A stretch of 53,940 nt of DNA, from positions 1 through 53,940 of the forward strand of contig LRSR01014409.1 in the NCBI GenBank assembly GCA_001579985.1, in the 5' to 3' direction. Position numbers and translations under genes: made by a program. Below, piece after piece: positions 1 through 13,300 of the stretch. Under the pieces are notes generated by a model. That model was not told where the DNA came from. It searched no databases and saw only the letters and a program-made list of their open reading frames with translations. The DNA comes from Hypsibius dujardini. Its lineage: Eukaryota; Tardigrada; Eutardigrada; Parachela; Hypsibiidae. Within the stretch, counting starts at the first letter, position 1. Each line of letters begins with the position of its first letter.

Positions 1-935
1 ATGAAGAAGAGACGGACGGAGGTGCTTGGAAGGTCGGGCAAGTTTTGATTGACGGCGCAGGCAACTGGACTGTAAGTTCAAATCTTTTGATTCGCGAAAT
101 TGAATAAATTTTTAGTTGGAGTTATTTTTAGTTAATTGCGGAAGTCATCACGAACCCCTTCAACATTGTGATTCCTCCTCATCCGACCGGAGGAAGTGGA
201 ATTGCGTTGGATAACATTAAACAACGTCCTGTTGGCAGTGCTGATGAGTGTCCCACTTTGATTGGTCCCCACGTCGTTGTTGAGACTACCCAAGCAGCAA
301 CAACAATGCCACCACCTACCGTCCCAACAATAGTTGCTAGCACGCAAAGCGTGAGCACTCCTGCTGCAATAACTGGTTCAGTCGGCTCGATTAGTGTCCA
401 ACTAGGCGAATTCATCTACACGCCCAATCCCGAAGCTTGTGACTTTTGGTTTTTTTCGCCTCAAGACACTTGCGATCTACAATTTTCCTTCGAGTTTCTC
501 TGGTCTTCAAACGGCACGTACGTAGAGAATATCAAAAAAAGAATCCTCAGAATTATTCCTCTTTAGAAGAATACAATGACAGAATGAGTTAATGTCATAA
601 TAAATCGATTACGCTGTGGATTTGTATACAGTGCCAGAAGACTGCAGCAGAACCTTCACGACCACATTCCCAACACGGACGCCATCACCTTCCAGCGAAT
701 TCCACCTGCCATCTTGGCTGGTCCCATCCCTGTAGGATCTGTCGTAACGGTTAACGTTGTCGCTCACGATTTCGACCCTAATTCTTGGTTCGGAGATAGT
801 CATGAGTTAATTGCGAGCCTGAGCCTGAAATTCACAGTGCCACAAGCGGGAACGCCGGCCGAGAAAGTCTCCGGACGAGACTATAAGGACGGCTGGTACT
901 CGACCATGACGGCGACCTTTACTGCCAGACAGTAA
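1..935 (+). CDS. Secreted MAM-domain protein, 5'-truncated by window edge (copy 1 of tandem pair)
   Basis: Three exons are visible: 1-71, 132-517 and 632-935, with codon phase closing at both junctions; the stop is at 933-935. The first exon continues upstream of the window. The visible protein starts inside the last third of a MAM domain (a Trp-Thr junction followed by the closing 'GGSGIALDNIK'), continues through a Thr/Pro-rich linker of about 40 residues, and ends in a domain of about 165 residues that I do not recognise. That domain has a conserved Cys pair ('ACDF' and 'TCDL') and several alternating hydrophobic stretches that look like beta strands. There is no transmembrane helix, so it is probably secreted like its neighbour copy at 1399-2835, with which it shares exon layout and even intron sequence. 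Function unknown; MAM domains usually mediate protein-protein adhesion. Confidence 0.85.
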
Positions 936-1398
936 ACAAGCCACGCTGACCTTCATGTTGCTGCTTGACTAGTTAGAATCTTGAGTTGTATGCGCAATAG
1001 CTATGTGAATATATTTGGATCTTCATTCTGTCGAACATTACAATCTCTCCGTGATAATGGAGACAATGTTGGGTTAGAAAGTGATACCCTTGAATCGTGA
1101 CCACTTGAAGAATGTCTTTGTCAGAGTGGTTTGAACTGCACCTTCCAATTACCTTTTGATATGGGGTCAATTGTTTGGCAATTTCCGTTTAATGATACAG
1201 GGTTCGCAATCTTACATAGCGTACCACTCCGCATCAACCGATTAACGAGTGATTAGTTAATACAACTGCTCCACCTGTCATTTCCTGGAGGCTCGACAAT
1301 ATCAATGCCTTAATTTACCCGTTAAACATTCGCCGTCTGATCAACTATAAACAAAAACCGATTCCTTTTTTCGGCTTTTCTAAAACGCCTAAGGCACA
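936..1398. other. Spacer between the two secreted MAM genes
   Basis: No coding sequence is supported here. It must hold the 3' UTR of the upstream gene and the promoter of the downstream one. I see no AATAAA after the upstream stop. Confidence 0.6.
1346..1351 (+). promoter_or_regulatory. Candidate TATA box of the secreted MAM gene at 1399
   Basis: TATAAA lies 53 bases upstream of the start codon, which would leave a 5' UTR of only about 20-25 bases. It is a short motif and a chance match is possible. Confidence 0.4.
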
Positions 1399-2835
1399 AT
1401 GGCCTTGTATATATGGATAGCAGCAATTGTGCTGAGTTGCCTTGTGTCACAGTACGCCTCCCAAACAGTCGGTAAGATGTTCTAAGTCATGTGTCCTGTC
1501 AACTTTGCTGGAAAACATTTGTTCCCTTTTTAGACTGCGACTTCGAAAATGGCCCATGTAACTGGGCGAACGATCACGAGGTCAGTGGTAAATATAGTAA
1601 TAAATTAAGCTTTGCTACTCCGTGGCATTCGAATTGTTACTTGAATTATTGGTCACTATTAACATTCAGGTAGTGTCAGATCCTCCACTGAACTGGCGAG
1701 AGGTCTCCGAAATCGGAGTGCTCGGAAAGGACACTGGCCACGGCATTGTCAACTTCGTCCCAATTACGGCGACCACGCCCGACTTCTCCGTGTCCTACCT
1801 CAAACACACTGGTCCCAATATACCAGGAGGACAGCTCAACTGCTTAACCTTTGACTTCCTAGCCACCAATGCTCAAATCGGTTTCCTCACCATCTGGCAT
1901 TACTGGCTCAATGAGAAAAATCAGTTCTACAGTAAGAAAGTCTGGAGCAATGAAGAAGAGACGGACGGAGGTGCTTGGAAGGTCGGGCAAGTTTTGATTG
2001 ACGGCGCAGGAAACTGGACTGTAAGTTCAAATCTTTTGGTTCACAAAATTGCATATATTTGTATAAATATATTTGGAGTAATTCGTAGTTAATTGTGGAA
2101 GTCATCACGAACCCCTTCAACATTGTGATTCCTCCTCATCCGACCGGAGGAAGTGGGATTGCGTTGGATAACATTAAACAACGTCTGGTAAACAGTGCTG
2201 ATCAGTGTCCCACATTGATTGGTCCCCACGTTATTCAGACGACTCAAGGTCCCACGACGGTGCCTCCGCCTACCGCTCCTCCGGCCATTACCACGACTCA
2301 AAGCCCCACAGCCGGAGCATCCGGTTCGGTCGGTTCGATAAGTGTGCAGTTGGGCGAATACAGATACCATGCAAATCCCCTGGATTGCGACTTTGCATTG
2401 ATTGGGCATACCTGTGATCTCCGATTCACCATCGAGTATCGCTGGACATCCAACGGAATGTACGTATCAGCCCTACTCTGCATAGAATCGATAGTTTTGT
2501 TGAATAAATGGAATGCCATTTTTTGTCTTAATAGAGACCGAAGCATCACTCAAAACTTTCCCGATCATCTCCTGGACGTTGACCATATCTCCTTCCACCC
2601 AGTTTCACCAGCGGTGCTAGGCGGACCAATTGAAGTCGGCTCGGTGGTGACAGTCAATGTTAAGGCTATCGATTTTGATGATGGATTGTTCGAGGGTGGT
2701 CACGACGACATTGCCGACGTTACCCTTCAGTTTACGGTGCCTCAGGCTGGCACAGAGCCGCAGCTCGTCCAAGGACGAGATGACAAGCCACAATGGTACT
2801 CCACAATGAGTGCGACATTCAAGGCGAGCCAATAG
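1399..2835 (+). CDS. Secreted single-MAM protein with unclassified C-terminal domain (copy 2 of tandem pair)
   Basis: Five exons: 1399-1471, 1534-1580, 1670-2020, 2089-2459 and 2535-2835, all with GT-AG introns and closed phases, giving 380 aa. Residues 1 to about 22 form a signal peptide (hydrophobic core IWIAAIVLSCLV). A MAM domain follows directly, opening with 'DCDFENGPCNW' and closing with 'GGSGIALDNIK' near residue 200. A Thr/Pro linker ('TTVPPPTAPPAITTT') then leads to a C-terminal domain of about 150 residues with a Cys pair ('DCDF', 'HTCDL') and beta-like strands. I cannot assign that domain; the Cys-Asp and 'LQFTVP' pattern is faintly like the N-terminal domain of Notch ligands, but too weakly to claim. 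No transmembrane segment follows, so it is likely secreted. It sits upstream of two membrane-bound multi-MAM genes and could be a soluble partner, which is inference. Confidence 0.87.
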
Positions 2836-3937
2836 ATAACCAAGAAACATCATGGATTGCTCTTTGGGTTTCTACCCTCTTACAATGCACAGTTGCAGTT
2901 TCAGTTGCCTGATAAAATTGCATTCCTTTGTGTCATTGTTTATAACTTGAATTCGTAATTCGTTTTCTATTGCGAGCTATAATTCTGATTTTGAATTTTG
3001 AACATAAAATGGCATTGTAATCCAATAAAACATTTGCACTGGCATTGTTATGATGGTTTACAGGATTCGACTGCCGGGGGGGGGGGTATTGACGTCAGAC
3101 GGATGGAATACGGGATACTTGTTTTAGTAGCGCTTAAAAACTGCCTATACAGTATACTTGCTGTAAAAGGTATGAAGCACAGGATTTATCATGGCCGAAA
3201 TGTTCTGTGTATTAGCCGTGGCGCTGTTCTTCCTGGTGGTAATAGTCACTCAATATAGCTAATTATGTGCGGCAGAAATGTCCCTGACGTTAATCATGTG
3301 AATCATAACTCGGTGAACGTACGTAGGGGTGGTGGCTATCAGGTGAATTGCGTGTGAGCTAGACCACAAAATGCGGACAACATGTCATAACTATTACCCT
3401 TTAACTGCACCCCACTGTCACCGCGAACCTTGACCGCGGGAATTGTCAAGAATGACATTCTTAAAATCTGCTATGCGCGCAGCAGTTCCGGAACGTGAGA
3501 GATGGCTGCTTAAGCCCTCTGCTCGTCAAGCATTGTCCGCCATTTTATCGCCGCTTATCGGTCTTGCAAGTGTCCGAGCTACGCGAGCAACAAAAATACA
3601 AAAGCCCGAAATCAGAAACGCGCCGATAAATTGCCCTATCAATTAAAACTACCGTTCTAATCGAAGATTGCGTAAATTGTGTACAAAAGATGTCAGGTGG
3701 AATGCCTGCGAAATGGATTACTGGACCAATTAAGGGAGCGCGCTTTGTGCCGCGTATTTCGTCGAGACGCCTACCGACTTTCTACTTTCTTCTCATTATT
3801 AACGCATTTTCGGAACGACCACAAAAATTCTTTCTCTTTTTGTTTGTTTCTGCAGCAGGGCGTTTCGGAAGAAGACTAATATTTTGTTTAACGACGTACT
3901 GGTAGGCTCAACTCTTGGGCAAATTAATTTGGGCGAA
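2836..3937. other. Spacer and putative promoter region of the giant MAM gene
   Basis: This holds the 3' UTR of the upstream gene (to about 3050), an 11-base G run at 3076-3086 and about 850 bases of unassigned sequence. Short open frames near 3443-3646 and 3690-3905 have no recognisable content. No convincing TATA box was found next to the start at 3938. Confidence 0.5.
3024..3029 (+). terminator. Polyadenylation signal of the secreted MAM gene
   Basis: AATAAA occurs 188 bases after the stop codon of the gene at 1399-2835, within AT-rich sequence. Confidence 0.5.
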
Positions 3938-6900
3938 ATGGCGTGGCACGGCCCAGTTCTATTTGGAGCCTGTGTCGCTTTATTAGGTAAGATCTTTGTG
4001 AGATTTTTTGTTTATAGTTCAAGATGTGCTGTGCTGATCTAATGGCCACTTTCAACGGTAACAATTGCTGTTCAATTCCTGTGTTTTTTTCCAACTGCAG
4101 CATTATTTGGATCGTTAGAAGCCAAGGTAACTTGTGGATTCACACCTGAGGAGAGTTTCTGCGGATGGACTCACACAGCATCTGGGGATGTCTGGCGGAC
4201 AGGAGTTATTAGCGCTGCTCGACCTCCACTAGGTACGTACTGTCACTTTAATTCCACTCTAACGTTGTGAACAATTTTCAATTTCTCGGGTATTGTTTGT
4301 AGATGCCACCTCATACGCGTACATCTCGTCGGCCATCGAGTCGTGGGCGGTGATCGAGAGCGAGACCTTCACGGTCGCTGCTCCTACCGCCTTCTCCTTT
4401 TGCCTGCTGCAGACGAGATTCTCTTCTACCGTCGGCGTCAACATGACAATCGTTCCTGCCAATAATCCAAACGCTGAAATACAAATGCTCAGCGATCGAT
4501 ATTTATTAAGGTGGAAATGTTCGGAAATCGAAATCACACCCGAACACGGACCAATCCGCGTAAGACTTTGCGTACAGTTAGTTGTACATCGTACGCCTTT
4601 TACGTGTGGACGACGCAATATGGGGATTATGTCTTGGTTTTGTAGATTAAGATTCAATTCAAAGTTGCGAGCGCAAGCGCGTACGGGGCTATTGCCCTTC
4701 CCAGTTTGGAAGGCGAAGGTACGAAATGCTGCTTGCTTTTTAAATGGCAAAGAAAAGCATCCGTTTGGGTCTTGTCTGCTGCTCGTGCGTACGTAAAATT
4801 ATTCCGCCGAGCAAGTCTTCGATAGCGTAGATGAGAGACCTTGTGAATTATAAAACGTGCATATGGCCATTTAGTTTCCACAGGCGTAGTCAGCACGATG
4901 AGATAAAATGTTATGACTTCTCAATAGGAATCACGACGATACCACCAACAGTACCAACAACCGTAGCGTCAACACAGCCCCCCACGACCGTACCGGCAAC
5001 AACCTTCCCGCCGGCCACCATTCCGACCACTGTTCCTCCCACCGTTCCGACAACTCAGGCAGCCACGACCCTTCCCGTTCCCACATCATCCGCAACTTCC
5101 TCAACCTGCAACTTTAACGAAGAGGATTTCCAGCAATGCGGTTGGATCAGCGACCCTCGCGGCTTCCAGTGGTCTCGCAGCGATGGTTCCTTCGTCGGTT
5201 CCGGCCCCTATGGAGTCGGTTCTACTTCACCGTTCCTTTACGCGAACAGCAGCAATATGAGCCCCGGACGACGATCCGCACGATTGGTCGGTCCGCTCAT
5301 CAACCGACCCGGCGGTGTTCAAACCGAACTCCACTTCAACTACCGCATCTTCGGGTCTGGGATTGACGCTCTTATCGTCAGCGTTGAAAGCGGCGGGAGA
5401 ATTCTACATATCTTTGAGGACAATCTCTTGAATAATCAAGCATGGGAATCGGCTATCGTGGACGTCTGTGTGGAAGCAGATTTCCAGGTAAACTCTTAAA
5501 GGAACGGATTTCACCAAAGCGAATAGTTGGTAAATATTTTACTGGTCTGCAGATTGTTTTTGAGGCAAAGTTTTTTACGCCCGGATTCCTCGTTGCTCTT
5601 GACGATGTGCTACTCGTCAATGAAATGTCCAACACTCTGGTTGTTCCCATTCCCGGAAGCTGTGGTTCCACCGGCTGGGTCGCTACGACGACGCAAGCGC
5701 CCATTGTGACCACTGCCACCCTCCCGCCAGTTACGTTGCCAGCAACGTTGCCAGGAACCACTCAGGGTCCCCCAGCTTTTACAGGTACCATACCGTCATG
5801 TTTGGGGAAAGAAAGCCGGCTTATCACAAACGTAATATTGACCTCCGATTTATGCTAGTTCATCCTCTCATCGTCTTATAAATACAAACTAATTTCTGTC
5901 CCAAACAACTGAAACTCAATCGTTCGCATGCCCAATCAGCTGCCGAACAAAACCATTTCACAGCAGAACAAAACCAGGACAGAATAGAAAAGAACAAAGG
6001 AATAGAATTGCCCAAAAATAGTTGCTATTCTTGTTAAGTATATTAAACAAAACTGAGTTGATGTGCAATCGCATGTTCTTAACTGTTCTTTTTTAACAGT
6101 TCCACCGGATGCCGGTAATACCGAATCGATTTCTTGTAACTTCAACAACGGCGCCTGTGGATGGGCTGTCTTAGTTGGTGCTAGCCAATTTCAAGTGGGA
6201 GTGCCCACGCTAGGCAGTTTGGGTGAATCGAGTGCATTGTTCGCACGTGCCAGTGAAGGAACGGTCGCTCGTGCACTTTCACGAACAATCACCGGATCAA
6301 CAGGAACACAACAGGAATTACAGGTGAGTCTGGGCGTATAACTGAAGCTCAGTGTGTACCTATTTGACATCTGGTGTCCTTTCCAGCTCAACTACGCATC
6401 GTTCGGTCGAGCAGCACGAAGTCTGTCCGTGTTCCTGGTGACCGGCAACGACGTCAGCGAGACCCCGGTCTGGTTCGTTGATTCATTGGGCAGTCAGCAA
6501 CCATGGACAACGGTCATCACAGCGTTCGTGGTTCCTACAGTTAGCTATCGTCTACTCATCGTGGCCAGATTTACAGCCAGGAACGCAGTGATTGCTGTTG
6601 ACAATGTCGTTCTTGCAGGAGAAAACGGTTAGTTCTGACGTGTTCCTCTCAAAAAGGAACGCAGATTGCAAATGTCAAAATTCTTTCAGGTGCAACTGTG
6701 GGAACAACTCAAATCCCGGTGCTACCAACGCGACCCGTTTTGCAGCCGATCGAGGAGGCCGCAACCTGTCACTTCGACCTGGGTCCATGTTTGGGATGGT
6801 CGATGGCAAACGGATGGGCCGCTTATCCAGAAACAATTGTCGATGAAGCTCTGTCATCCCAAGGCCCTCAAAGCGGTACGTTTCCGGGGTTTAATGCCTT

Positions 6901-7314
6901 TTCAAGAGCAATCTCTTTACAGAAATGGCCTTTTAGGGCGTGGTTATTTGTATAAAATCGGAATGAACACCACCGCCACCGTCAAGTCCGGCCGAATTCA
7001 GAACAACTCCAACGTCCGTGTCAGTTTCTGGGCGAACGTTGCCGATGCTCCAGGCAATTTGATGGACGTTTCGGGAAAGTTCAGCGTTTCGGTTCTTTCG
7101 ACTGCGGAACCGTCAAATATCCCCATGGCCTCCTACACTGCGGAGACGGGCTATACCAACGGGTGGAAGCAGTATACGGTGGACTTTTGCCATTCGAAAG
7201 ACACGGAGGAGTCACCATTTGCCTTGAACTTCCAGTTTAAATCTGATGCGAGCACACTGTCATTGGATCGAGTCAACCTAGCTCTTGATGATGTCGTGAC
7301 AACCAAGCCAAATG
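3938..7314 (+). other. Giant MAM gene: signal peptide and four N-terminal MAM modules (exons 1-10)
   Basis: Exons: 3938-3986, 4101-4232, 4303-4559, 4646-4718, 4928-5487, 5553-5784, 6100-6323, 6387-6627, 6690-6875 and 6937-7314. Module 1 opens 'TCGFTPEESFCGW' (exons 2-4), module 2 'CNFNEEDFQQCGW' (exons 5-6, after a 50-residue Thr/Pro linker), module 3 'CNFNNGACGW' (exons 7-8) and module 4 'CHFDLGPCLGW' (exons 9-10). Modules 2-4 match modules 1-3 of the sibling gene at 23287; module 1 has no counterpart there. Introns sit in phase 1 between modules and phase 0 within modules 1-3, so modules can be duplicated without breaking frame. Confidence 0.85.
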
Positions 7315-10300
7315 GTACGTGATCTTGTGTTCATTATTGTATTATATAATATGTACTTAATATAATTTTGTTATATATTTATATTTTATTATTTTTGAAT
7401 TTAATTTATCTAAGAACAACCTACTCATCTAATCTGATCAATAAAATGTCACCAATTTGGCTATTGCTTATTGCCTATCAATAGTGCAAGTGTTTTAAGC
7501 TTTATAAATTGGGAGTTTTTTTATTCCTCTGTTCTTCTAATTCTCTAAAGTTTACTTTTGAAAGTCATAATCTCGCAAATGCACAAGTTTGCGGTTCTAT
7601 GATCTATTAGTGCAACTATGTAATTTCATTGCATTCAGATGTCTGCACCGGAGAAGGTGTACCAATTGCCGGCGACACGGATACCGTCAGCTGCGATTTC
7701 GAGAACGACCATCTCTGCGGATGGGACTTGGCTGATGGACCGAATCGTTGGAAGCTCGGTCGCGGCTTGGTTGGAACAGGAGGTTACGCTCTAAACGGCA
7801 CAATAAACGGTGAAGGTTTCGTCTACGTCGACAGCAGTCTCCTACCCTACCCCAATTTACCAGCCGAGATTGACACCCACTACAAGGAGCCGGTCAACAG
7901 CTCGCTCTCCTTCTACCATCGAACATTCGGCTTCGGGGTCATCTCGTTGAGTTTGTTTCTGGACATTAACGGAACGCGATATTTGGTTTGGTATAGTCCA
8001 AGCAATCGTCGAGACTGGCAGTATGTGGAGGTGCAAATCTGCTCTCCACTGCGTCATAAGGTAAGGAAAAAAAAGCCTTATCATGTAACAAAATTGAGAA
8101 AAAGAAGAAAATGAAACAGACAATAAAACAGAAAACATGGTGTTCTAGCTTGTGTTCGAAGCACGGTTCCTGCAATCGGGCTTCGTGATCGGTCTTGATG
8201 AGATCACACTGAGCAGTGAGGATGAAGGATTCGCCATCCTATCGACTGCGGAGTGCGTTCTACCAGAGCCGTTTTCTACCATTGCTCCAGTAACATCACC
8301 AGCACCAGTGACAATTGCTACACGACCACCGGTTCCCACCACGCAACCACCCAGCACGGTTGCTCCCATTCCTATTGGTAAACGTGCTCATTTTTTAACA
8401 ACTTGCAGTACAGTAGTAAGTCATGTGTCAAACTGGTCTTTCTTTGCAGCCGAGTGGAACGGTCGAACATCATGTGACTTCGAGGCCTCAAACCTTTGCG
8501 ACTGGAGAAACTTCCCAGCTACGACGAGCAGTGAACTTCTTTGGACTCTTGGCAACGCAGCGTCTGTTGGTCTGCCGTCTGCGGGAACCAGCAACTTTGC
8601 TTTGGTGAAACCTTTACCATCAAGTGGATTCTTGGCCCGACTTCTCAGTCCGTTGATTGATTCAACCAATGGCCCAATTGTTGTCATCCAAGTTAGTACC
8701 TCCCGTTTAGGAAGGGTGCTTTAGCAGAGCATTTTATCGTCGATCTCTTGATAGTTTTACTACCGAACTAGTGGACGTGGCTCCAACGGCATCGATGTCT
8801 TCGCCCTCACTTCAAACTCAGTTCCAACTGCCGCTGTCTGGTCGACTGGTTTCACAACCGGAGATTCGTGGAAGCTTGCAACCGTTTCCATTTCGTTCGG
8901 TGCTGCGACTCGCCGGCAGATTATTTTGCAGGCTCGAGTGACGAACCGCGACAGTTGGACCGCCATTGATGACATCATTCTTCACGGAGAAGATGGTACT
9001 AGTAAATTGTCGCCTACCCCTCTCTTGCTGCTATTCCTGATTCAGTACATCCCTTTTCCCCTTCGACAGGTCATGTTGTAACAACCCCTATACCTGATTC
9101 GACATCTCCGACAACTCTGCGTAGAATCATTCCTCAAGCAACGTGCAGTTTCGATTTGGGTATCTGCGGCCTGTGGAGTGTCAACCCTCAACGGCAGCCA
9201 CAGTGGAGCTGGCAGAACGGCATCGCAGCGGACGGCCTTTCACCCCAAACTGGTTCGTGCTTGGCAATACATCTGGTTGAATTTAACAGTTTATTCTAAT
9301 TAGTCTTGTTCAACAGGTCGCGGGTTTGTATCGGTTAACAGCTCCGATTCGGACGCACCCAACAATTATTCCGAACTGCGAACTGCTTCATTTAACAGCC
9401 TATCTGAGCCGGGGTCGCAGCTGTCGGTGACTGTCGAGTTCTGGTACTACGCGGGTGCGGGTTCGTCCAGCTTAAGAATCAGCCAACGGATACCTTCCTT
9501 CGGCGCGACTCAGACACAGTTCATTCTCTCCCAACTGCTGGACCCTGCCGCGGAAAAGCGGTGGCAACAGCATCGCGTTACCTTCTGCCTCCTGTCCAAC
9601 GGAACGGCGGAACTTGTGTTCCGCCTTACAACGGGCGAAGGGTTTTCCCCTGCAGGGTTGGATGAAATTGTCACCTACAGAAATGCGGATGTGACTTGCG
9701 ATACTTCGGCTGGGACAATCTCCTGTGACTTTGAGGAAGATCTCTGTGCTTGGGATTTGATTGACCAGTCCTGGCCTAACCGATGGGATCTCGGTCGTGG
9801 CTTGGTCGGAACGGGACCGTACGCTCTCAACGGAACCGTCAACGGAGAAGGTTTCGTCTTCGTCGACAGCAGCGCTCTCGCCTACCCACAGGAGCCGGCC
9901 GTCCTTGACACACAATTCTTCCCTACGTCCGTCAACAGCATCCTCACCTTTTACTATCGAGCCTACGGCTACGGAGTTGTTTCGCTGACTCTCTTTGTGG
10001 AGCTCGGCAACGGCACAAAGTACCTAATATGGTCCACCCCAAGCGACAGACGCGACTGGCAATATGAAGAACTTCACGTTTGTGCACCCGCATACCACAA
10101 AGTATTGCCAGTTTTCCGAGAAACTTTCGTACATACATATATATATGTCCTGAACCATTTTCGCTTGTTTACAGTTCCTGTTTGAGGCTCGCTTCACAGC
10201 TCCAGGCTTTGTAGTTGCAATGGATGACATTCAACTAGCAAGCGACAACTCCAGCATATCCGCCCCAACATCAGTGTGCACTCTGCCCGAACCGTATAGC

Positions 10301-13300
10301 ACCATCGCCCCGCCGACCACTCGTCCTACAGTACCGATCATCCCTACTGTACCCACCACAGTAACTACTATCCTTTTGCGTAAGTACAAGACAGAAAGCG
10401 TTCACTTGACAATCTTAAGCAGATACAATTAACCCTGAAAATTTCGGGTAATAGCGGCGCCCTGGACTGGCAAAACGAGCTGCACCTTCGAGTCGAGTAC
10501 CCTGTGCGACTGGAGGAATCTCGTGCTTGGAGAGAGCCAGCACGTGGAGTGGACTCCGACCGACGTTGTTGTGGTGGACGGTGTTTCCATCGATCATACT
10601 AGTCGCTTTGCGATAGCCCATAAAGTAGCCACCAACGGGTTCATCGCTCGCATGATGAGTCCAACTCTTACGGTACCAGCCGGTGATGTGACCCTTCAGG
10701 TACGAAACTCTGCTCCCCTACCTATAAATTGAACTTGGCACCAGAGGAATTATTATCATATTTATTCCAGTTCTACTACCGAACAAGTGGTCGCGGGTCC
10801 GGCGGAATTGGCGTCTACGCCGTCACGTCCAACTCCGCGCCCAGCACTCCGATTTGGTCCAGCACCCCAGGAGCCTTCGAACCGTGGAAGCTTGCGACCG
10901 TCACGCTCCGGTTCCCAGACCTGATCCGTCGACAAATCATTTTGCAGTCACGATTCACACAAGTAAACAGCTGGACCGCCATCGATAACATCGTCCTCCA
11001 CGGCGAAGACGGTAACATTCTATTCCCCAGGCAACAATTCCAGTAATTCCGGCGTACTAAAAGTTAATCTGTTTCTTTCAGGTCAAGTGGTCACGACTCC
11101 AGCCACAATCCCAGTGACGCAATCCCCACTGTTGTCCGTGATCCCTGCCTTTACGTGCAGCTTCGATTACGGCTTCTGCAACGGCTGGACTACTAACGAC
11201 ACACTCCAGGCGACGTTCACGGTGGGGACGCCCGCTGAACCGGCACCAGCAGCGAGTATGTGTTCGTAACTGTGCTTCTTGTAGTCTTTGGCTGGCTTGT
11301 ATTTACATGGTTGATTGAGGTCCAACGGAGAAAATTAAATGATGGAAACTCTAAAAGATGGTATCATAGAACTGGATACAATTATATAAATTGTTCTGCT
11401 TTACGCAGAACGAGGATACGCATTCGTGTCGGTCGACAGCGCCGGAATCAACACGGCAAATACGTACGCTATACTTCGCACCGGTTCATATAGGAATCCC
11501 GTAAATGCTTCGCGGTCCGTTACCGTTGAGTTCTGGTACTACACCGGCGAGGGGTGGACAACATTCCAGATTGTCCAGTACGAAGCGTCAACCGGAGAGT
11601 CGAAGAGAGTGGAGACGATTGAATCGACCCAGACCTCCAGTTCATGGGTAAAGAAAGAAGTTACATTATGTTTGCTCTCGACGGACTTGGTGCAGCTAGC
11701 CATTGTGGTCGTTCCCCGCATGAGTTTCACGTTTCTTGGCATCGACGAAGTAGTCACCTATCGCAATGCCGGTGAGAGCAGTATTTTTTTAGTATGTTTT
11801 TGGCACATTTACACGGTCATGCATTTCAGATGAGGGCGATGTGTGCGTGGAAACTCCAGCCCCATCCTCCTTGCTCAGCTGTTCCTTCAACACAAACTTC
11901 TGCGGCTGGAATGCGGACGGTTTCACCATCGAACCCAGCCCAATTGGAGGCGTCGCCTTAGCGTCGGCAGCCAACATCGGCATCGCCGACTTGACCACCG
12001 CCACGCAGTACTCTTTAACGGCTCGCACTCAACTGACCTTCTCTTACAACATGTACGATGCCTCAAAGGTGCTTTCTTTCGGTGTGTATGCCGAGTTGGC
12101 TGAGGACAGTTCCTCCAAAGTCCTCTGGCAACTCAATGGTGGACCGCATATCCCCTCACAAACGTGGCTCCCTGCGCGTGTCAGCTTGTGCATCACTGGT
12201 CCGTTCTGGCTAACCTTCGTTGTCGTGTTTGAGTAAGTAACATTAAAATTTTAGCTATGTTTGTTGTTGGGCGTATGAAAGACATTAGTTCTATATGTTA
12301 CGTGTATTTCCCATCTGGTTCCAGTGTTCGTTGCGAGCTGTTCTGCATTTGTTGGTATTCCATTTTCTAAAATGTTCTTGTCAGTTTTTCATGCGCGCTC
12401 TGTCCTGTTTCGGTACACCGGCAATGGTCGTTTCTGTTCTGTGTCCTATTATATAGCCCTATCATTCTGTTCTGTTTCGTGATGTTCTGTATTGGTTTGC
12501 TCATTAGAGATGGAACACAAGGCCGACTAGCCATCAACAACGTAGTCATCAACGGAGAAGCAATCCTGCTTACTCAAGAACCTTCAATCTTTGTGTGTGC
12601 TCCGTTCGGAACGACACCAACCGTCACACCCACATCCACCACATGCTCGTCCGACGTCGTCGCTAATGGCTCCAGCACCTTTTGCGGCTGGCATACGGAA
12701 GAGACCGGAAACACCGGAACGCTCGCGGTCACCGGAGTCCTACCCGGAATTGCGGGTCAAGGCCAAGCCGAGGCACCGTACTTTTACATGATTCCCAACA
12801 ACACCAACCCATCTGTCTCTTTCCATAACGGTGGCTTTATGACAAACCAAGTTCAGACAGGTGCTGCCGTTTCGCAATGGTCGTTCTGGTTCCGCTCGAA
12901 GGCGGCCCTTGTACACGCTTATGTCGCCGACGGACCGGCATCGGATCCAGTCCTTGTAGGTCCGGTTGCATTAGCCGTCAGCGATGCGTATTGGTCACCT
13001 GCCTCAATTTCACTCCCACCTATGAAAAGTTTAACGGTAATAAGGTTCCGTCTTTTGTCACTGCTCTTTCCTTACATAGCTGTTTTGTGAATTTTAGCTG
13101 GGACTTACCATTATGTTTGCGGACCCTGGCACCAATGATATGCGCATTGATGAACCGGCCCAGTATTTTGCCTTCGACAATGTATGGTACAGTGCTGAGC
13201 AAGGTATGCTATAACCCCAATAGCCATGGCAATGGCTATAAATTTCGGTTATACAGTAACTATCAATTGTTTAGGATTCGACATCGACGAGCTACCGGAA

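Noticed and set aside
2300-2835. Assignment of the secreted proteins' C-terminal domain to the Notch-ligand N-terminal (MNNL) family
   Set aside because: Only a faint Cys-Asp and beta-strand resemblance; the spacing does not match well enough to claim.
9472-9915. 147-codon open frame opposite a MAM exon, and similar antisense frames under other MAM exons
   Set aside because: Antisense shadow of strongly supported plus-strand coding exons, with no domain of its own.
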